DNA of 43,446 bases from Polyangia bacterium (GTDB lineage: Bacteria > Myxococcota_A > Polyangia > Fen-1088). The notes beneath the pieces were generated by a model. It was not told the DNA's origin, did not search any database, and saw only the letters and a list, made by a program, of their open reading frames with translations. Numbering within the stretch: position 1 is the first letter of the stretch; each line of letters opens with the position of its first letter. The stretch spans positions 1-43,446 of the forward strand of contig DATATI010000045.1 in the NCBI GenBank assembly GCA_036268875.1, in the 5' to 3' direction. The position numbers and the translations under genes were made by a program. Of the stretch, positions 7,607 to 17,898 are shown in pieces.

Positions 7607-9466
7607 CGGCTTGGGCTTGTGGTGCGGCGCCGGTTTGTGGTGCGGCGCCGGCTTGTGGTGCGGCGCCGGCTTGTGGTGACCGGCCGCCTTGTGGGGCGCT
7701 GGCTTGAAAGAACGGAGGGCGGGCCGCGTGGGCGACGGCGACGGCCGCGGACCGTCGGCGGGCGTGAACGCCGCGGCGGGCCCGTCGGCGCGATCGATGC
7801 GGACGTGCGGCGCCCGCGGATCCATTTGCGCCGACGCGACGGAGAAGTCGTGCGCGGCGTCCCCGGCGATCTCGAAGGTGGTGTCGCGCGGGCCGATGCG
7901 GATGGCGCCCACCTCGCGGTTGGTGACACCGCCGCGACGACAGATAAGCGGCAGCATCCAGCGCGGATCGGCCTTGTCCTTGGCGCCGAGGTTGATGCGA
8001 AAGAGAACGCCCTTGCTGGAAAAATCAGAGCGGCTGTGGCGCGGTCCGGGCCGGGCGTCGCGCGCGCCGTTCGACGACGCGGCGACCACGGTCAGCGGCT
8101 CGCCAGCGGGCAAGCGGGCAAGCTCGCGGGCCAGCAGGCGGGCCAGCACCTCGCGCGCCGGGCGCTGGGCTTCCAGTTTTTGAATCACCGCCTCGACGGC
8201 GGCGGCGGACGGCGCCCCTTCCTCCGGCGCGTCTTCGTCCTTCAGCAACGCCGCGATCATGCGGCTGCGCGCCGCCGCGGCGATGGACTCGGCCGACGGC
8301 GCGGCCGACCAGGTGGTGCGGGCGTTGATGGCGGCCAGCAGGCGCTCGGCCTTGCGCCGCTCGTGGGCGCCGACGATCAAGACCGCCGTACCCTTGCGGC
8401 CGGCGCGACCCGTGCGGCCGCTGCGATGGGCCAGTGATTCGGCGTTCAGCGGCAGATCGGCGTGCACGATCAGATCGACGTCGGGCAAGTGCAGGCCGCG
8501 GGCGGCGACGTTGGTGGCCACCAGCACGCGCGTGAGCCCCTGGCGCATCTGTTCGAGGGCGCGATCGCGTTCGGCCTGGGCGCGATCACCCGAGATCACC
8601 GTGGCGGCGAATCCGCGCGCCACCAGCGCCGCGTGCAGCTGGGCCACGCCGTCGCGGGTGGTGCCAAAGACGATGGCCCGGGCCTCGTCGGGCGCCTGCA
8701 GATCGAAGGCGCGCAAGACGTTGACCACCGCGGCCAGGCGTTCATTGTGGGCCACCACGTGCGCCACGTACGCGATGTCAGCGTGCGCGCTGGCGGCCGA
8801 CGCCGCCGCGCCACCTTCGGCGGTGCGCGGATCCACCGGCAGAGCCTCCCGCTGGAACTTCCGGGCCAGGGCGCGGATTTCCGACGGCAGGGTGGCCGAC
8901 AGCAAGATCGTACGCCGCTCGGCGGGCGCCGCTTGCAGCAGCGTCTCCAGATCTTCCCGAAAGCCGAGATCCAGCATCTCGTCGGCTTCGTCGAGAACGA
9001 CGGTGGTGACGGCACTCAGATCCAGCCGCTCGCGCCGCGACAGATCGACCAGGCGCCCGGGCGTGCCGATCACCAGGTCCACGCCGTGAGCCAGCGCGCG
9101 CAGATCGCCGCCGACACTGGTGCCGCCGGTGAACGACGCCAGCCGCAACCCGGTCTGGCTCAGCAGCCAACCCAGCTCCTCGCGCACCTGCGCTGCCAGC
9201 TCGCGCGTGGGGACGATGACCAGGGCCACCGGGCGCGGGCCGCGGACGAACGGCGTCCCTTCGGCAAGCAGCGTCTGCGCCAGCAACGTCCCGAAGGCAA
9301 TGGTCTTGCCGGACCCGGTCTGCGACGAAATGATGAGGTCGCGCCCCACATAGCGCGGCTCCAGCACGGCCGATTGCACGGGCGTGGCGGTCTCGTACCC
9401 ACGCGCGGCCAGCGCGCGGGCCAAAGCAGAGTGCAACGGTAAGGAGGCAAACGTGGTCGTCGACAA
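7595..9466 (-). CDS. DEAD-box ATP-dependent RNA helicase, DbpA-like
   Basis: A 623-residue helicase. The N-terminal domain has a Q-motif region (ATPVQSAVL), Walker A SQTGSGKT (48-55), DEAD in VVLDEADEMLDLGF (about 155) and SAT in LLSATLP (about 187). The C-terminal RecA domain has TRDGVAQLHAAL, VATNVAARGLHLPDVDLIVHAD and HRSGRTGRAG. Residues about 490-560 fit a DbpA-type RNA-binding domain (LFRINLGAKDKADPRWMLPLICRRGGV), which in the family recognises 23S rRNA hairpin 92, so a role in large-subunit assembly is likely. The tail is a Lys/Pro/His run with repeated HHKPAP. The first usable codon is TTG at 9466 without a clear ribosome site, so the exact start is uncertain. Confidence 0.9.
   Translation of the reverse strand: MSTTTFASLPLHSALARALAARGYETATPVQSAVLEPRYVGRDLIISSQTGSGKTIAFGTLLAQTLLAEGTPFVRGPRPVALVIVPTRELAAQVREELGWLLSQTGLRLASFTGGTSVGGDLRALAHGVDLVIGTPGRLVDLSRRERLDLSAVTTVVLDEADEMLDLGFREDLETLLQAAPAERRTILLSATLPSEIRALARKFQREALPVDPRTAEGGAAASAASAHADIAYVAHVVAHNERLAAVVNVLRAFDLQAPDEARAIVFGTTRDGVAQLHAALVARGFAATVISGDRAQAERDRALEQMRQGLTRVLVATNVAARGLHLPDVDLIVHADLPLNAESLAHRSGRTGRAGRKGTAVLIVGAHERRKAERLLAAINARTTWSAAPSAESIAAAARSRMIAALLKDEDAPEEGAPSAAAVEAVIQKLEAQRPAREVLARLLARELARLPAGEPLTVVAASSNGARDARPGPRHSRSDFSSKGVLFRINLGAKDKADPRWMLPLICRRGGVTNREVGAIRIGPRDTTFEIAGDAAHDFSVASAQMDPRAPHVRIDRADGPAAAFTPADGPRPSPSPTRPALRSFKPAPHKAAGHHKPAPHHKPAPHHKPAPHHKPKPKQK
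7617..7680. repeat. 18-bp tandem repeat encoding HHKPAP in the helicase tail
   Basis: Three units of 18 bp (7617-7634, 7635-7652, 7653-7670), differing at one base, plus a partial fourth. The length is a multiple of 3, so unit gain or loss keeps the frame and changes only the number of Lys/His/Pro hexapeptides. Confidence 0.85.
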
Positions 9467-9580
9467 GGGACGCGATGTCTACAACGAGGAAGGCCTCAGC
9501 ACAAAGGCCGACGAAGAAACGCTGCGCGGCGCGTCCAACAGCTTGGCCGCGGTGGCCGCCGGGCGGTAGGCTGGACGACG

Positions 9581-9976
9581 ATGGCCAAGGCTTCGTCACG
9601 GGACGGTCACCGGCAGCGCTTGCTGGCCGTGAAGGCGGAAATCTTGGAAGGCGGCGACTTCGAGATCGAGCCCGGCCGCAAGGATCCGACCAAAGTCGGC
9701 ACTGACGACGACGAGGCGCCGCTGACCGAGATGGCCCAGGTGATCGCCTCGAAGCGCAACCGGTCGCGCGGTGAGGCGCTGGCCAAGGTGATGGCGGCGC
9801 TCAAACGCCTGGACACCGATCCCGAGATGTTCGGCCTGTGCGCCGAGTGCGAGGAGCCCATCTCGCCGCGCCGCCTGGAGCTGATGCCCTACGTCGAGCT
9901 GTGCGTCGACTGTCAGAGCGGCGAGGACGGCCCCAAGGGCCCGCAGACGCGGCGCCACCTGCGCGACTTTCGTTAG
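9581..9976 (+). CDS. DksA/TraR-family zinc-finger protein
   Basis: A 131-residue protein. The C-terminal half holds a four-cysteine zinc finger C87-AE-C90 ... C108-VD-C111 with the family spacing (FGLCAECEEPISPRRLELMP then YVELCVDC). The helical N-terminal part (ALAKVMAALKRLDTDPEMFG) matches the DksA coiled-coil end. The acidic tip residues of true DksA are not clearly identifiable, so it may not bind the RNA polymerase secondary channel with ppGpp as DksA does. It could be a general transcription modulator. It is divergent from the helicase (114 bp) and convergent with the phosphatase gene. Confidence 0.85.
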   Translation: MAKASSRDGHRQRLLAVKAEILEGGDFEIEPGRKDPTKVGTDDDEAPLTEMAQVIASKRNRSRGEALAKVMAALKRLDTDPEMFGLCAECEEPISPRRLELMPYVELCVDCQSGEDGPKGPQTRRHLRDFR

Positions 9977-10034
9977 AGTGGCTTTCCCGTTTCGCCGCCG
10001 CCGCCTGATAAACGGTGGCAGTGCCAGGCGCGCG

Positions 10035-10718
10035 TCACGCCGATGGCTCTTTCGGCGCGTCCCACCACTTGGACAGGTTCGCCTGCGAACGGCGCGGCTG
10101 ATCCGAATAGTGCGACACATCATTGAACAGCATCAGCCGCGCGCGGACCGGGTCCTTGAAGTCGACCACGTTCAGGCAGGCGGGCGATTGATCCAGTCGA
10201 TCGCGGTAACCGCGCGCATCGAACCCCAGCAGACTGGACAGCAGCAAGCGCAGCGTCGCCTTGTGCGACACCACCAGCACGTTCTGCCCGGCGTGGGCCA
10301 CGACGATCTCGCGGATCACCGGCAGCGCGCGCGCCAGCACCGCCACGCCCGATTCGCCGTCCTCCGGCGCGAAGGTGAACGGATCGGAATCCCAGGCCTG
10401 ATATTCGTCGGCAAAGCGCGTCTCCACTTCTTGCCGGGTGAGGCCCTCCCAGCGGCCGTGGCTGATCTCGCGCAGACCGTCGCGGTGAATCAACTTCAGG
10501 CGGTGGGGCTCGGCCAGGATCGACGCCGTCTCGACGGTGCGGCCGAGCGGGCTGCAGTAAACCGCCGACAGCGATTCGTTGGCCAGCCGGCGCCCGAGCA
10601 AGCGCACCTGCTGGCGGCCTTCCTCGGACAGATCGACGCCGACCGCGCCCGAAAAGCGATCCTCGGCGGTCAGCTGCGTGGCGCCGTGGCGAACCAGGAA
10701 TAGCCGCGTGGCTTTCAT
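10035..10718 (-). CDS. Histidine phosphatase, phosphoglycerate-mutase family
   Basis: A 227-residue protein from the ATG at 10718. A longer frame opens at 10841, but it would lie inside zwf and reads as non-native sequence. The catalytic LVRHGAT motif is at residues 8-14 with the phospho-accepting His11. The family motifs [20 protein letters not shown] (acid Glu) and the second His in [12 protein letters not shown] are all present. The size fits a broad-specificity phosphatase or cobalamin-type phosphatase rather than a dedicated glycolytic mutase. The start overlaps the zwf stop by 4 nt, so the two are co-transcribed and coupled. It probably acts on a sugar phosphate linked to this pathway, but the substrate cannot be read from sequence. 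Confidence 0.85.
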   Translation of the reverse strand: MKATRLFLVRHGATQLTAEDRFSGAVGVDLSEEGRQQVRLLGRRLANESLSAVYCSPLGRTVETASILAEPHRLKLIHRDGLREISHGRWEGLTRQEVETRFADEYQAWDSDPFTFAPEDGESGVAVLARALPVIREIVVAHAGQNVLVVSHKATLRLLLSSLLGFDARGYRDRLDQSPACLNVVDFKDPVRARLMLFNDVSHYSDQPRRSQANLSKWWDAPKEPSA

Positions 10719-12112
10719 TGCGGCGTATTCCATCCCCCGACATCGGCCACCAGCGCGTCGGCTTCTTTCGGTCCCCAGCTTCCCGGTTCGTACTGGTGCA
10801 GCGGGCTTGGCCCGTGAATGATCGGATCGACGATCGACCACGCCGCCTCGACCACGTCCTGTCGCGCGAACAACGTGGCGTCGCCGGCCATGGCGTCGCC
10901 CAGCAGCCGTTCATAGGCGTCCATCTGCCCTTCGGATCCTTGCCCCGGCTGCTCGGTCACGCGCAGCTCGACCGGCTCGCCCACCATCGCCTCGCCCGGG
11001 CGCTTGGCGCGCGCGTCGAGGGCGATCACCACCTGCGGCGACAAGCGCAGGCGCACGCAGTTTCCCAGCGACGGCGCCGGCTCTTTGAACACCACCTGGG
11101 GCGGGTTCTTGAACTCCACCGTCACCTCGGTGACCGTCTTGGCCAGGGATTTTCCGGCGCGCACAAAGAACGGCACGCCCTCCCAGCGCCACGAATCGAC
11201 GTGCAAGCGCAGCGCCGCGTACGTGGCCATGTACGACTCCTTGCTGACGCCCGGCTCGTCGCAATAGCCGCGAAATTGTCCGCGGGTCATGTCGCCGACG
11301 GCCAGCGGCCGCACCGTGCGCAGCACCTTGGCCTGTTCATCGCGGATGCCTTCGCCGTAGGCGCTGGACGGCGCTTCCATCGCCAGGTAGCTGACGATCT
11401 GCAAAAGGTGATTCTGGATGACGTCACGGATGACGCCGGTTTCTTCGTAGAACTTGCCACGTCCTTTGACGCCGAAACTCTCCGCCATGGTGATCTGTAC
11501 GTTCTCGACGTAGCGGCGGTTCCAGATCGGTTCAAGAAAAGCGTTGGCGAAGCGAAAATAAAGGATGTTCTGGACCGCTTCTTTGCCGAGGTAGTGGTCG
11601 ATGCGAAAGATGCACTCCTCGGCGAAGGCGGCGTGCAGGACCAGGTTCAAACCGCGCGCCGATTCCAGGTCGCGCCCGAACGGTTTTTCCACGATCACCC
11701 GGGCGTTCTTGGCCAGGCCCGCGTCTTCCAGTTGCTTGACCACCGTCGGGAACATGCTGGGAGGGATGGCCAGATAGTGCGCCGGCCGCTGCGCGCTTTT
11801 TAGCTGGCCGCGTAGATCCTTGAACGTCGCCGGATCGTTATAGTCGCCGTCGACGTAGAACAAGCTGTCGGCCAGCGCGGTGAAGGCGGCCTGGTCGATG
11901 CCGCCGCCGTGCTCGGTGACGCTGGCCCGCGCGCGTTCGATCAGCTGCTCGCGCGTCCAGTCCGACTTGGCCACCCCCACCACGGGAAAGCCGAGGCCCT
12001 TCCGCCGCCGCGCCATGCTGTGCAGGGCGGGGAAAATTTTCTTGTACGCGAGATCGCCGGTGGCCCCGAAGAACACCAGCGCGTCCGATCGTGCCCGTTC
12101 GTCTTTACCCAT
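10715..12112 (-). CDS. zwf: Glucose-6-phosphate 1-dehydrogenase
   Basis: A 465-residue enzyme oxidising glucose 6-phosphate to 6-phosphogluconolactone, the entry to the oxidative pentose phosphate pathway. The nucleotide-binding motif is [17 protein letters not shown] (GxTGDLA at 16-22). The active-site signature [14 protein letters not shown] is near residues 169-182 and includes the substrate-binding [17 protein letters not shown] and [15 protein letters not shown] are further family blocks. The length is slightly below the usual 480-510, with no break. It begins 56 nt after the TolC-like gene on the same strand and may be read from the efflux transcript or from its own promoter. It is coupled to the phosphatase gene downstream. 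Confidence 0.95.
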   Translation of the reverse strand: MGKDERARSDALVFFGATGDLAYKKIFPALHSMARRRKGLGFPVVGVAKSDWTREQLIERARASVTEHGGGIDQAAFTALADSLFYVDGDYNDPATFKDLRGQLKSAQRPAHYLAIPPSMFPTVVKQLEDAGLAKNARVIVEKPFGRDLESARGLNLVLHAAFAEECIFRIDHYLGKEAVQNILYFRFANAFLEPIWNRRYVENVQITMAESFGVKGRGKFYEETGVIRDVIQNHLLQIVSYLAMEAPSSAYGEGIRDEQAKVLRTVRPLAVGDMTRGQFRGYCDEPGVSKESYMATYAALRLHVDSWRWEGVPFFVRAGKSLAKTVTEVTVEFKNPPQVVFKEPAPSLGNCVRLRLSPQVVIALDARAKRPGEAMVGEPVELRVTEQPGQGSEGQMDAYERLLGDAMAGDATLFARQDVVEAAWSIVDPIIHGPSPLHQYEPGSWGPKEADALVADVGGWNTPQ

Positions 12113-12122
12113 CGCGCGCGAG

Positions 12123-12131
12123 AGTATCGCA
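12123..12131 (-). promoter_or_regulatory. Possible extended -10 element of zwf
   Basis: On the minus strand TGC-GATACT ends 10 nt before the zwf ATG. No good -35 is seen, which is compatible with an extended -10 promoter. Low confidence. Confidence 0.3.
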
Positions 12132-12168
12132 GATTGGCTGGCGCGCGGGAGCGCCGCCGCCGCGCGCG

Positions 12169-13500
12169 CTACGGACCGGGGAACGTGCCGGCCGCGTGCC
12201 GCAACGTCAGATCGGCCGCCGCCACGTCATAGTGGGCCTGGGCCAGGGATTCTTGCGACGCCACCAGCGCGTCCTGCGCCTGCAGCAGGTCCACCTGCGT
12301 CACCGTACCGGCCTGGTACTGCACGCGCACCAACTCCAGCGCCTCTTTGGCCAGCTCGACCGAGCGCTCGGCGACTGACAGACCTTGCTGCTTGGTTTCA
12401 AGGTTGCGCCTTCCGTCGGCGAGATCGTCACGGATGCTGTCGCGCAGGAGATCGGCGCGGGCGGCGGTCTCGTCCGCTTGGGCGTCCGCCAGGTGGCGAG
12501 CGGCATCGCGGTTGCCGCCGTCGAAGAGGACCCAGTCCAGTTGCAGGCCCAGCGCCCAAGCATAGCGCTTCTGCGTGAAGCTGTCGTAGTTGAACTTCCT
12601 AGCCAGGCCGAAACCGGACAGCCCTGGGGCCCATCGCCAGCCATTGGCGCGAGCGGTCTCGATCGATGATTTCAGGCCCTCCTCCAGAGCGCGGAACTCC
12701 GGACGCAGTTGCAGCGCGCGATCCAGATCGCGCTCGTCGTGCATCTCCGCCGGCAAATTCGGCGTGACGACCTGGTAGGGCAGCGGTTGTTGAATCAGCG
12801 TCCCCAGCGCCCGATAGGTTTTTTCGCGCCCATAAAGCGCGTCCCGCTCGGCCTGTTGCGCGCGAACCAGCGCCAGCTCGGCGCGATCGACATCGACCTT
12901 GGTGACCGAGCCGGCCGACAAACGCACTTGCGCGTTCTTCAGCGTCGCCTGGGCGACCTGCACGTTCGACCGACGGGCCACCTGCACTTCGTCGGACACG
13001 GCGGCGGCGTAGTAAAGCTGCGCCACGCTCAACAAGACCTGCGCCTCGGAGACCTGAAAATTGGCGTCGGCGGCACGCGCGCCCGCCTTGACCGCTTCCA
13101 GTGCCGGGTACGCAGCCGGAACGATCAGCGGCGCCGTGGCGTTGATGGAACCATCGAGCTGATCTTTCGGCTGGATCAAGAAGGACGACGCCGGCATCGC
13201 GGGCGCTGTTGCGGTGGCGGGCGTCGGCGGAAATCCAAATTCGGCGCTCGCATTGTTGTGCGTGTACTTCCCTTGCGCCGACACCGTCGGGAACAGCGCC
13301 GCCCAGCCTTGCTCAACCGACGCCTGGGCCTGCGCCAGCTTGGCCCGCTCGGCGATCACGCTGCGGTTGCGTTTGCGGGCCATTTGCAGCGTCTGCTCCA
13401 GCGTCAACGTCGGTCCACTCTCCTGAGCCACCGCTCGCGCCGCCGGCCCAGCGGCGACCAGCGCGGTCACCGCCCATGCCATCATCGTTCTTTTTTTCAT
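12169..13500 (-). CDS. TolC-like outer-membrane efflux channel
   Basis: A 443-residue protein with a Sec signal peptide ([21 protein letters not shown]). It consists of two repeats of long helical hairpins, each typical of the outer-membrane efflux protein domain: [30 protein letters not shown] opens the first and [18 protein letters not shown] the second. The end is [34 protein letters not shown], a conserved OEP motif region. It is the third gene of the RND operon, and its ATG overlaps the pump gene's stop by 4 nt. It forms the outer-membrane exit duct for the pump. Confidence 0.92.
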   Translation of the reverse strand: MKKRTMMAWAVTALVAAGPAARAVAQESGPTLTLEQTLQMARKRNRSVIAERAKLAQAQASVEQGWAALFPTVSAQGKYTHNNASAEFGFPPTPATATAPAMPASSFLIQPKDQLDGSINATAPLIVPAAYPALEAVKAGARAADANFQVSEAQVLLSVAQLYYAAAVSDEVQVARRSNVQVAQATLKNAQVRLSAGSVTKVDVDRAELALVRAQQAERDALYGREKTYRALGTLIQQPLPYQVVTPNLPAEMHDERDLDRALQLRPEFRALEEGLKSSIETARANGWRWAPGLSGFGLARKFNYDSFTQKRYAWALGLQLDWVLFDGGNRDAARHLADAQADETAARADLLRDSIRDDLADGRRNLETKQQGLSVAERSVELAKEALELVRVQYQAGTVTQVDLLQAQDALVASQESLAQAHYDVAAADLTLRHAAGTFPGP

Positions 13501-16500
13501 GAAGCTGCTTTCACCTGCTGCGGCTGGACGGCGTGTCCGTCAACGTGGGCGGCGATCTCCGGGATGCCGTCGATCTCGTCGGCGCCAGTTTCAGAAGCGG
13601 GGCGGGTTTTGATACGAAGGATCCGACGTGTCCACGCCGACAGATCGTCGAGCAACGAATACACGATCGGCGTCGCCAGCAGGGTCAGCAGCAGCGACAG
13701 GATCTGCCCGCCCACCACCGGACCGGCGGTGGCGCGGTTGAACTCGGCGCCGATGCCTTTCGACGTCACCAGCGGCAGCATACCGGCGACGAAGGCCAGC
13801 GTGGTCATCAAGATGGGCCGCAACCGATCGCGGTTGCCGTGCAGGATGGCGTCGCGCCGGCTGTGCCCCGCTCGGCGCAGCTGGTTGATGTGATCGATCT
13901 GCAGAATCGCGTTCTTCTTTACCACGCCGAACAGAACCAAGATTCCCAGCATGGTGAAGATGTCCAGCGACTGCCCGAACATCAACAGCGACATCAGCGC
14001 GAACGGCACGGTCAGCGGCAAGCCCAGCAAGATGGTGATGGGGTGCAGCCACGACTCGAACTGCGCCGCCAAGATCAAATACATGAAGATAAAGGCCATC
14101 CCGAAGGCCATGACGAACGCTCCGCCGGTGCGCTTGATCTCCTTCGATTGACCGAAGGGGGCGAACCGATACTGCGACGGCAGGTTCAGGCTCTTGACGA
14201 TGCTCTCCATCGCGACGCCGACCTCGTTGGCGCCCACGCCGGGGATGGTGTTGGCGAAGAACGTCACCTGACGCTGGCGGGCCAACCGATCGATCTTCGA
14301 CGGGCCCTCGGCCGCCTTCAGGTCGACGACGTCCAGCAGCGGAACGGCGCCCAGGCGATTGGACGGCACGGTCAGCAAGGCCAGCACGTCGGTGCTGGAC
14401 CGGTACTTCTGGTCGGCGCGCACCAGGATGTCGTATTCGCGCCCGTTTTCTTCATAGCGCGACACCTTCACCCCGCCGATCAACAACTGGCCAGCCGCTG
14501 CCACATCCTGAACGTTGACGCCCAGGTCGGCCGCCTTGCGCCGGTTCACCGCCGCCACCACCTCCGGATTGCCGCTGACGAACGACGTGTCGACGTCCAC
14601 CGCGCCGTGGATCTGCTTCGACTGTTTGACGATCTCTTTCGAATATTGATCCAGCCGATCCAGATCAGGGCCCGTCAGCGTGTACTGCACGGTCGCCGTG
14701 CTGAAGGCGCCGCCGCCGAACGCCGCCACCTGCGACACGCTGGTGCGGTAGGTGGGCGGCAGCTTCTTGATGATGTCGTTGCGGACCTTGTCTTGAAGTT
14801 GATCCTGGGTTGCCTTCCGTTTGTCCGGTGGCACCAGGCGCACGAAGACCGACGCCAGGTTGGCGGTCTTGGTGTTGTTGTCGCCGATGGTCAACATGGT
14901 GGCGGAGACCTCCGGCCATTCGCGCACCTCGCGCGCGATGCGCTCGGCGGCCAGGTTGGTCGACGTCAGGCTGGTGCCTTCTGGCGTGCGCACGCTGATC
15001 TCGAACTGCGCTTCATCGTTCTTGGGCAGAAAGCCCTTGGGCACTGCCTTGCCCAGCGGGGCGATGGAGACCAGCGTCGCGATCGCCGCCAATCCCACGA
15101 TCCAGCGCCGATCGAGAAAGAAGGCCAGCACGCGCGGCAACATGCCTGAGCTGAGCCGAAGCCTCCGACGAAGACTTCCTTCGGTGAACAGAAAGCCCAG
15201 GATGCCCATGTACGCTCTTTCGATGGGTCGATAGAAAATTTCGACCAACCGTTCAAGCGGGTTTTTGCGTCGCTCGGCCGCCGGACGCGGGTCCAGGCGC
15301 AGCCAGCGCGAGGCCAGCATCGGCGTCAGGGTGAAGCTGACGAACAGCGAGATGGCGATCGCCGCGCCCATGGTCAACCCAAAGCTGCGCAAAAATCGCC
15401 CGGGAATGCTGTTCATGAAGGCCACCGGCAAGAACACCGCCAGCAGCGACAGCGTGGTCGCCAGCACTGCCAGGCCGATCTCCTTGGTGGCGTAGATGGC
15501 CGCCGGCATCGGGCGAACCTTCTTCTCCTCGACGTACCGGAAGATGTTCTCCAGCACCACGATGGCGTCGTCGATGACGATGCCGACCGCCAGCGCCAGG
15601 GCCAGCAGCGTGATGGTGTTCAGCGTGAAGTTCATCAGCCACATGGCCATGAAGGTGCCGATGATCGACGTCGGGATGGCCAGCGCGGCGATGATGGTGC
15701 TGCGGAAGTTGCCCAGGAACAGCAGCACCACCAGCGACGCCAGGATGGCGCCCAGCACCAGGTGCTCGCGAACGGCGTCGACGCTGGTGCGCGTGGTCTC
15801 GGTGTTGTCGCGGATGACCGTCAGCTTGGTGCCGCCGGGCAAGGTGGGCTCAAGCTCTTTCATGCGCGTCCGCAGGGCGTCGACGACGGCGACGCTGTTT
15901 TCGCCGGACTGCTTGCGGATCGACAGCACCACCGCTTCTTTGCCGTTGATGTTGGCGGCGGTGTCCGCCTCTTCTTCGCCGTCAACCACGGTGGCCACGT
16001 CGCGCACCATGATCGGGTGGCCGTCGACGTTGCGGATGATGACGTCGCCCAAGGCGTCGACGCTGCCCAGGCGCCCGCGCACGCGGAACGTCAGCCGCTG
16101 GGGGCCGGTCTCGATGGCGCCGCCCGGGGTGCTGACGTTCTGGGCGACGATGGCCCGCTGCACGTCAGTCACCGACAATCCGGTGGCGCGCAACTTGATC
16201 GGATCGACGAACGCCTGGACCTGCCGTTTACGGCCGCCGACGATGGTCACCTGACCAACGCCCGAGATGTTCTCCAGCGCCTGCCGGACCTCGTGGTCGG
16301 CGATCTCCGTGACCTCGCGAACCGGACGCGACGACTCCATGGCCACGAACAGCACCGGCGCGGCGTCCGGATCCAGCTTGCTGATCACCGGCGCCTTGGT
16401 GCCCTCTGGCAAATCCGGCAGGACCGTGCCGACGTGGTCGCGTACCTCTTGCGCGGCAACGTCGACGTTCTTGTCCAGGGTGAACGTGACGAACACCTGC

Positions 16501-16769
16501 GAGACGCCTTCGGTCGACGTGGACCGCAGCTCTTCGATGCCGCCCAGAGTGTTGATCGCCTCTTCAATCTTGTCGGACAGCTCGGTCTCCACCTCTTCCG
16601 GCGCGGCGCCGGGCAGCTGGGTGATGACCGAGATGATCGGGAAGTCGACGTTGGGGAAGCGATCGACGTTCAGGTTTTTGTAACCGACCACGCCGATGAC
16701 GACGATGGTCAGGATCATCACCGTGGCGAAGACGGGACGCCGGACGCAGATACTAGCCAGCCATTGCAT
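13497..16769 (-). CDS. RND-family multidrug efflux pump, HAE1/AcrB type
   Basis: A 1090-residue inner-membrane transporter with the RND layout: one TM helix (FATVMILTIVVIGVVGY), a large periplasmic loop, a TM bundle, then the repeat. The proton-relay DD is in ALAVGIVIDDAIVVLENIF and the matching Lys in LFGVVKKNAILQIDHINQLR. Loop blocks such as LPGAAPEEVETELSDKIEEA and FVSGNPEVVAAVNRRKAADLG fit the HAE1 type. It is slightly longer than the usual 1040, partly through a linker near 490-550. It sits between the adaptor and channel genes. It probably exports hydrophobic drugs or toxic metabolites by proton antiport. Confidence 0.95.
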   Translation of the reverse strand: MQWLASICVRRPVFATVMILTIVVIGVVGYKNLNVDRFPNVDFPIISVITQLPGAAPEEVETELSDKIEEAINTLGGIEELRSTSTEGVSQVFVTFTLDKNVDVAAQEVRDHVGTVLPDLPEGTKAPVISKLDPDAAPVLFVAMESSRPVREVTEIADHEVRQALENISGVGQVTIVGGRKRQVQAFVDPIKLRATGLSVTDVQRAIVAQNVSTPGGAIETGPQRLTFRVRGRLGSVDALGDVIIRNVDGHPIMVRDVATVVDGEEEADTAANINGKEAVVLSIRKQSGENSVAVVDALRTRMKELEPTLPGGTKLTVIRDNTETTRTSVDAVREHLVLGAILASLVVLLFLGNFRSTIIAALAIPTSIIGTFMAMWLMNFTLNTITLLALALAVGIVIDDAIVVLENIFRYVEEKKVRPMPAAIYATKEIGLAVLATTLSLLAVFLPVAFMNSIPGRFLRSFGLTMGAAIAISLFVSFTLTPMLASRWLRLDPRPAAERRKNPLERLVEIFYRPIERAYMGILGFLFTEGSLRRRLRLSSGMLPRVLAFFLDRRWIVGLAAIATLVSIAPLGKAVPKGFLPKNDEAQFEISVRTPEGTSLTSTNLAAERIAREVREWPEVSATMLTIGDNNTKTANLASVFVRLVPPDKRKATQDQLQDKVRNDIIKKLPPTYRTSVSQVAAFGGGAFSTATVQYTLTGPDLDRLDQYSKEIVKQSKQIHGAVDVDTSFVSGNPEVVAAVNRRKAADLGVNVQDVAAAGQLLIGGVKVSRYEENGREYDILVRADQKYRSSTDVLALLTVPSNRLGAVPLLDVVDLKAAEGPSKIDRLARQRQVTFFANTIPGVGANEVGVAMESIVKSLNLPSQYRFAPFGQSKEIKRTGGAFVMAFGMAFIFMYLILAAQFESWLHPITILLGLPLTVPFALMSLLMFGQSLDIFTMLGILVLFGVVKKNAILQIDHINQLRRAGHSRRDAILHGNRDRLRPILMTTLAFVAGMLPLVTSKGIGAEFNRATAGPVVGGQILSLLLTLLATPIVYSLLDDLSAWTRRILRIKTRPASETGADEIDGIPEIAAHVDGHAVQPQQVKAAS

Positions 16770-16784
16770 GAAAAGCCGCCTTTC

Positions 16785-17894
16785 TTACTCGAAACGCGCG
16801 CCGTCGTGGACGGCCGGGCTCAGGCTGGCCACCACGCGCTCGCCTTTGTTGACGCCCGAAAGGACGGTGACGAATCCTCCCTTGGCTTCTCCCACCTGCA
16901 CCAGGCGTTCTTCCAGGCGCTTGTCGGTGGCGATGTAGATCCGTTTGGTTGCCCCTTCGTCGCGGATGGCGGCGGCGGGAACAACCAGAGCCGGACGCTC
17001 GCCGAGATCCAACCGGGCGACCACGAACAGACCCGGCCGCAGCTTGCGGTCGGGATTGTCCACCACCGCTTCGATGATCAGATCGCGGCTGGCTCGGCGC
17101 ACGGCCGGTCCGACATAACGAACGATGGCCCGCAGCGGCGGCCCCGACTCGTCGTTGGCGGTGCGAAATTCCACCGCCATGTTCTTGCCGATCAATTGCA
17201 CGTACGTCTCTGGCACTGTCAGCTCCAGCCGCAGCGGATTCACCTCCAGCAGGGTGGCGATCTTGGTTCCCGGCTGCACGAACTCGCCGGCGGTCACGGT
17301 TCGCTCGGCGACCAGACCGGAGAAGGGCGCGCGGATGTCGGTGTCGGCCAGCGCGGTGGCCGTCGAAGCCTTGCGGGCAGCGGCGGCCGCCGACGTCCAA
17401 TTGGCGGTCGCGCAACCGGCGTGGGCCTTGTCGTAGTCCACGCGCGAGATGGCCCCTTTTTCGAACAAGTTTTGCGTGCGATCGCAATCCGTCTTGGCCA
17501 GCGCCTGCTGGGTGCGGCTGGATTCCAGCTGGGCCGACGCTTCGGCCGCCGCCGACTCCAGCGTGCGGCGATCCAGCTTGGCCAGCAAGGCGCCCTTCTT
17601 CACATAACTGCCGCGCTCAACGAACGTCGCCAGCACCTTGCCCGACGCGCCGGCGGCGACATCCGACTCTTCGTTGGGCGTCAGCGTCCCCGAAAGGGTC
17701 ACAAAGCGCGGCATCGGCCGCTCGCCCACCGCAGCAAAGGCGACCTTGATGGGCGCCTCGGCGTCGGGACCGGCGTTCTTTTCGGCCGTCCCCTGCTCCA
17801 GCGCGGCGCCATTGGCTCCCTTCCCGCAACCAACCGCCGCCAGCGCGGCCACCAACACCAAATAGCGAACCAACGGTCCCAGCAGTTTATCCAT
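16785..17894 (-). CDS. RND efflux periplasmic adaptor (membrane fusion protein), lipoprotein
   Basis: A 369-residue adaptor from ATG 17894. A GTG just before it is the alternative, but AGAAGGA sits 4 nt before the ATG and only 1 nt before the GTG. The signal ends AALAAVGC with Cys23 acylated. The lipoyl/biotinyl half-motifs are GASGKVLATFVERGSYVKKGALLAKLD and DIRAPFSGLVAERTVTAGEFVQPG, flanking a helical hairpin (AEASAQLESSRTQQALAKTD). Beta-barrel and membrane-proximal domains follow. It links the pump to the TolC-like channel. It is the first gene of the operon, 15 nt before the pump, and is controlled from the intergenic region shared with the MarR gene. Confidence 0.92.
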   Translation of the reverse strand: MDKLLGPLVRYLVLVAALAAVGCGKGANGAALEQGTAEKNAGPDAEAPIKVAFAAVGERPMPRFVTLSGTLTPNEESDVAAGASGKVLATFVERGSYVKKGALLAKLDRRTLESAAAEASAQLESSRTQQALAKTDCDRTQNLFEKGAISRVDYDKAHAGCATANWTSAAAAARKASTATALADTDIRAPFSGLVAERTVTAGEFVQPGTKIATLLEVNPLRLELTVPETYVQLIGKNMAVEFRTANDESGPPLRAIVRYVGPAVRRASRDLIIEAVVDNPDRKLRPGLFVVARLDLGERPALVVPAAAIRDEGATKRIYIATDKRLEERLVQVGEAKGGFVTVLSGVNKGERVVASLSPAVHDGARFE

Positions 17895-17898
17895 CACG

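Noticed and set aside
9977-10034. Terminator between the convergent DksA-type and phosphatase genes
   Set aside because: Only a short imperfect GCCGCC/GGTGGC stem without a T-tract, so not supported.
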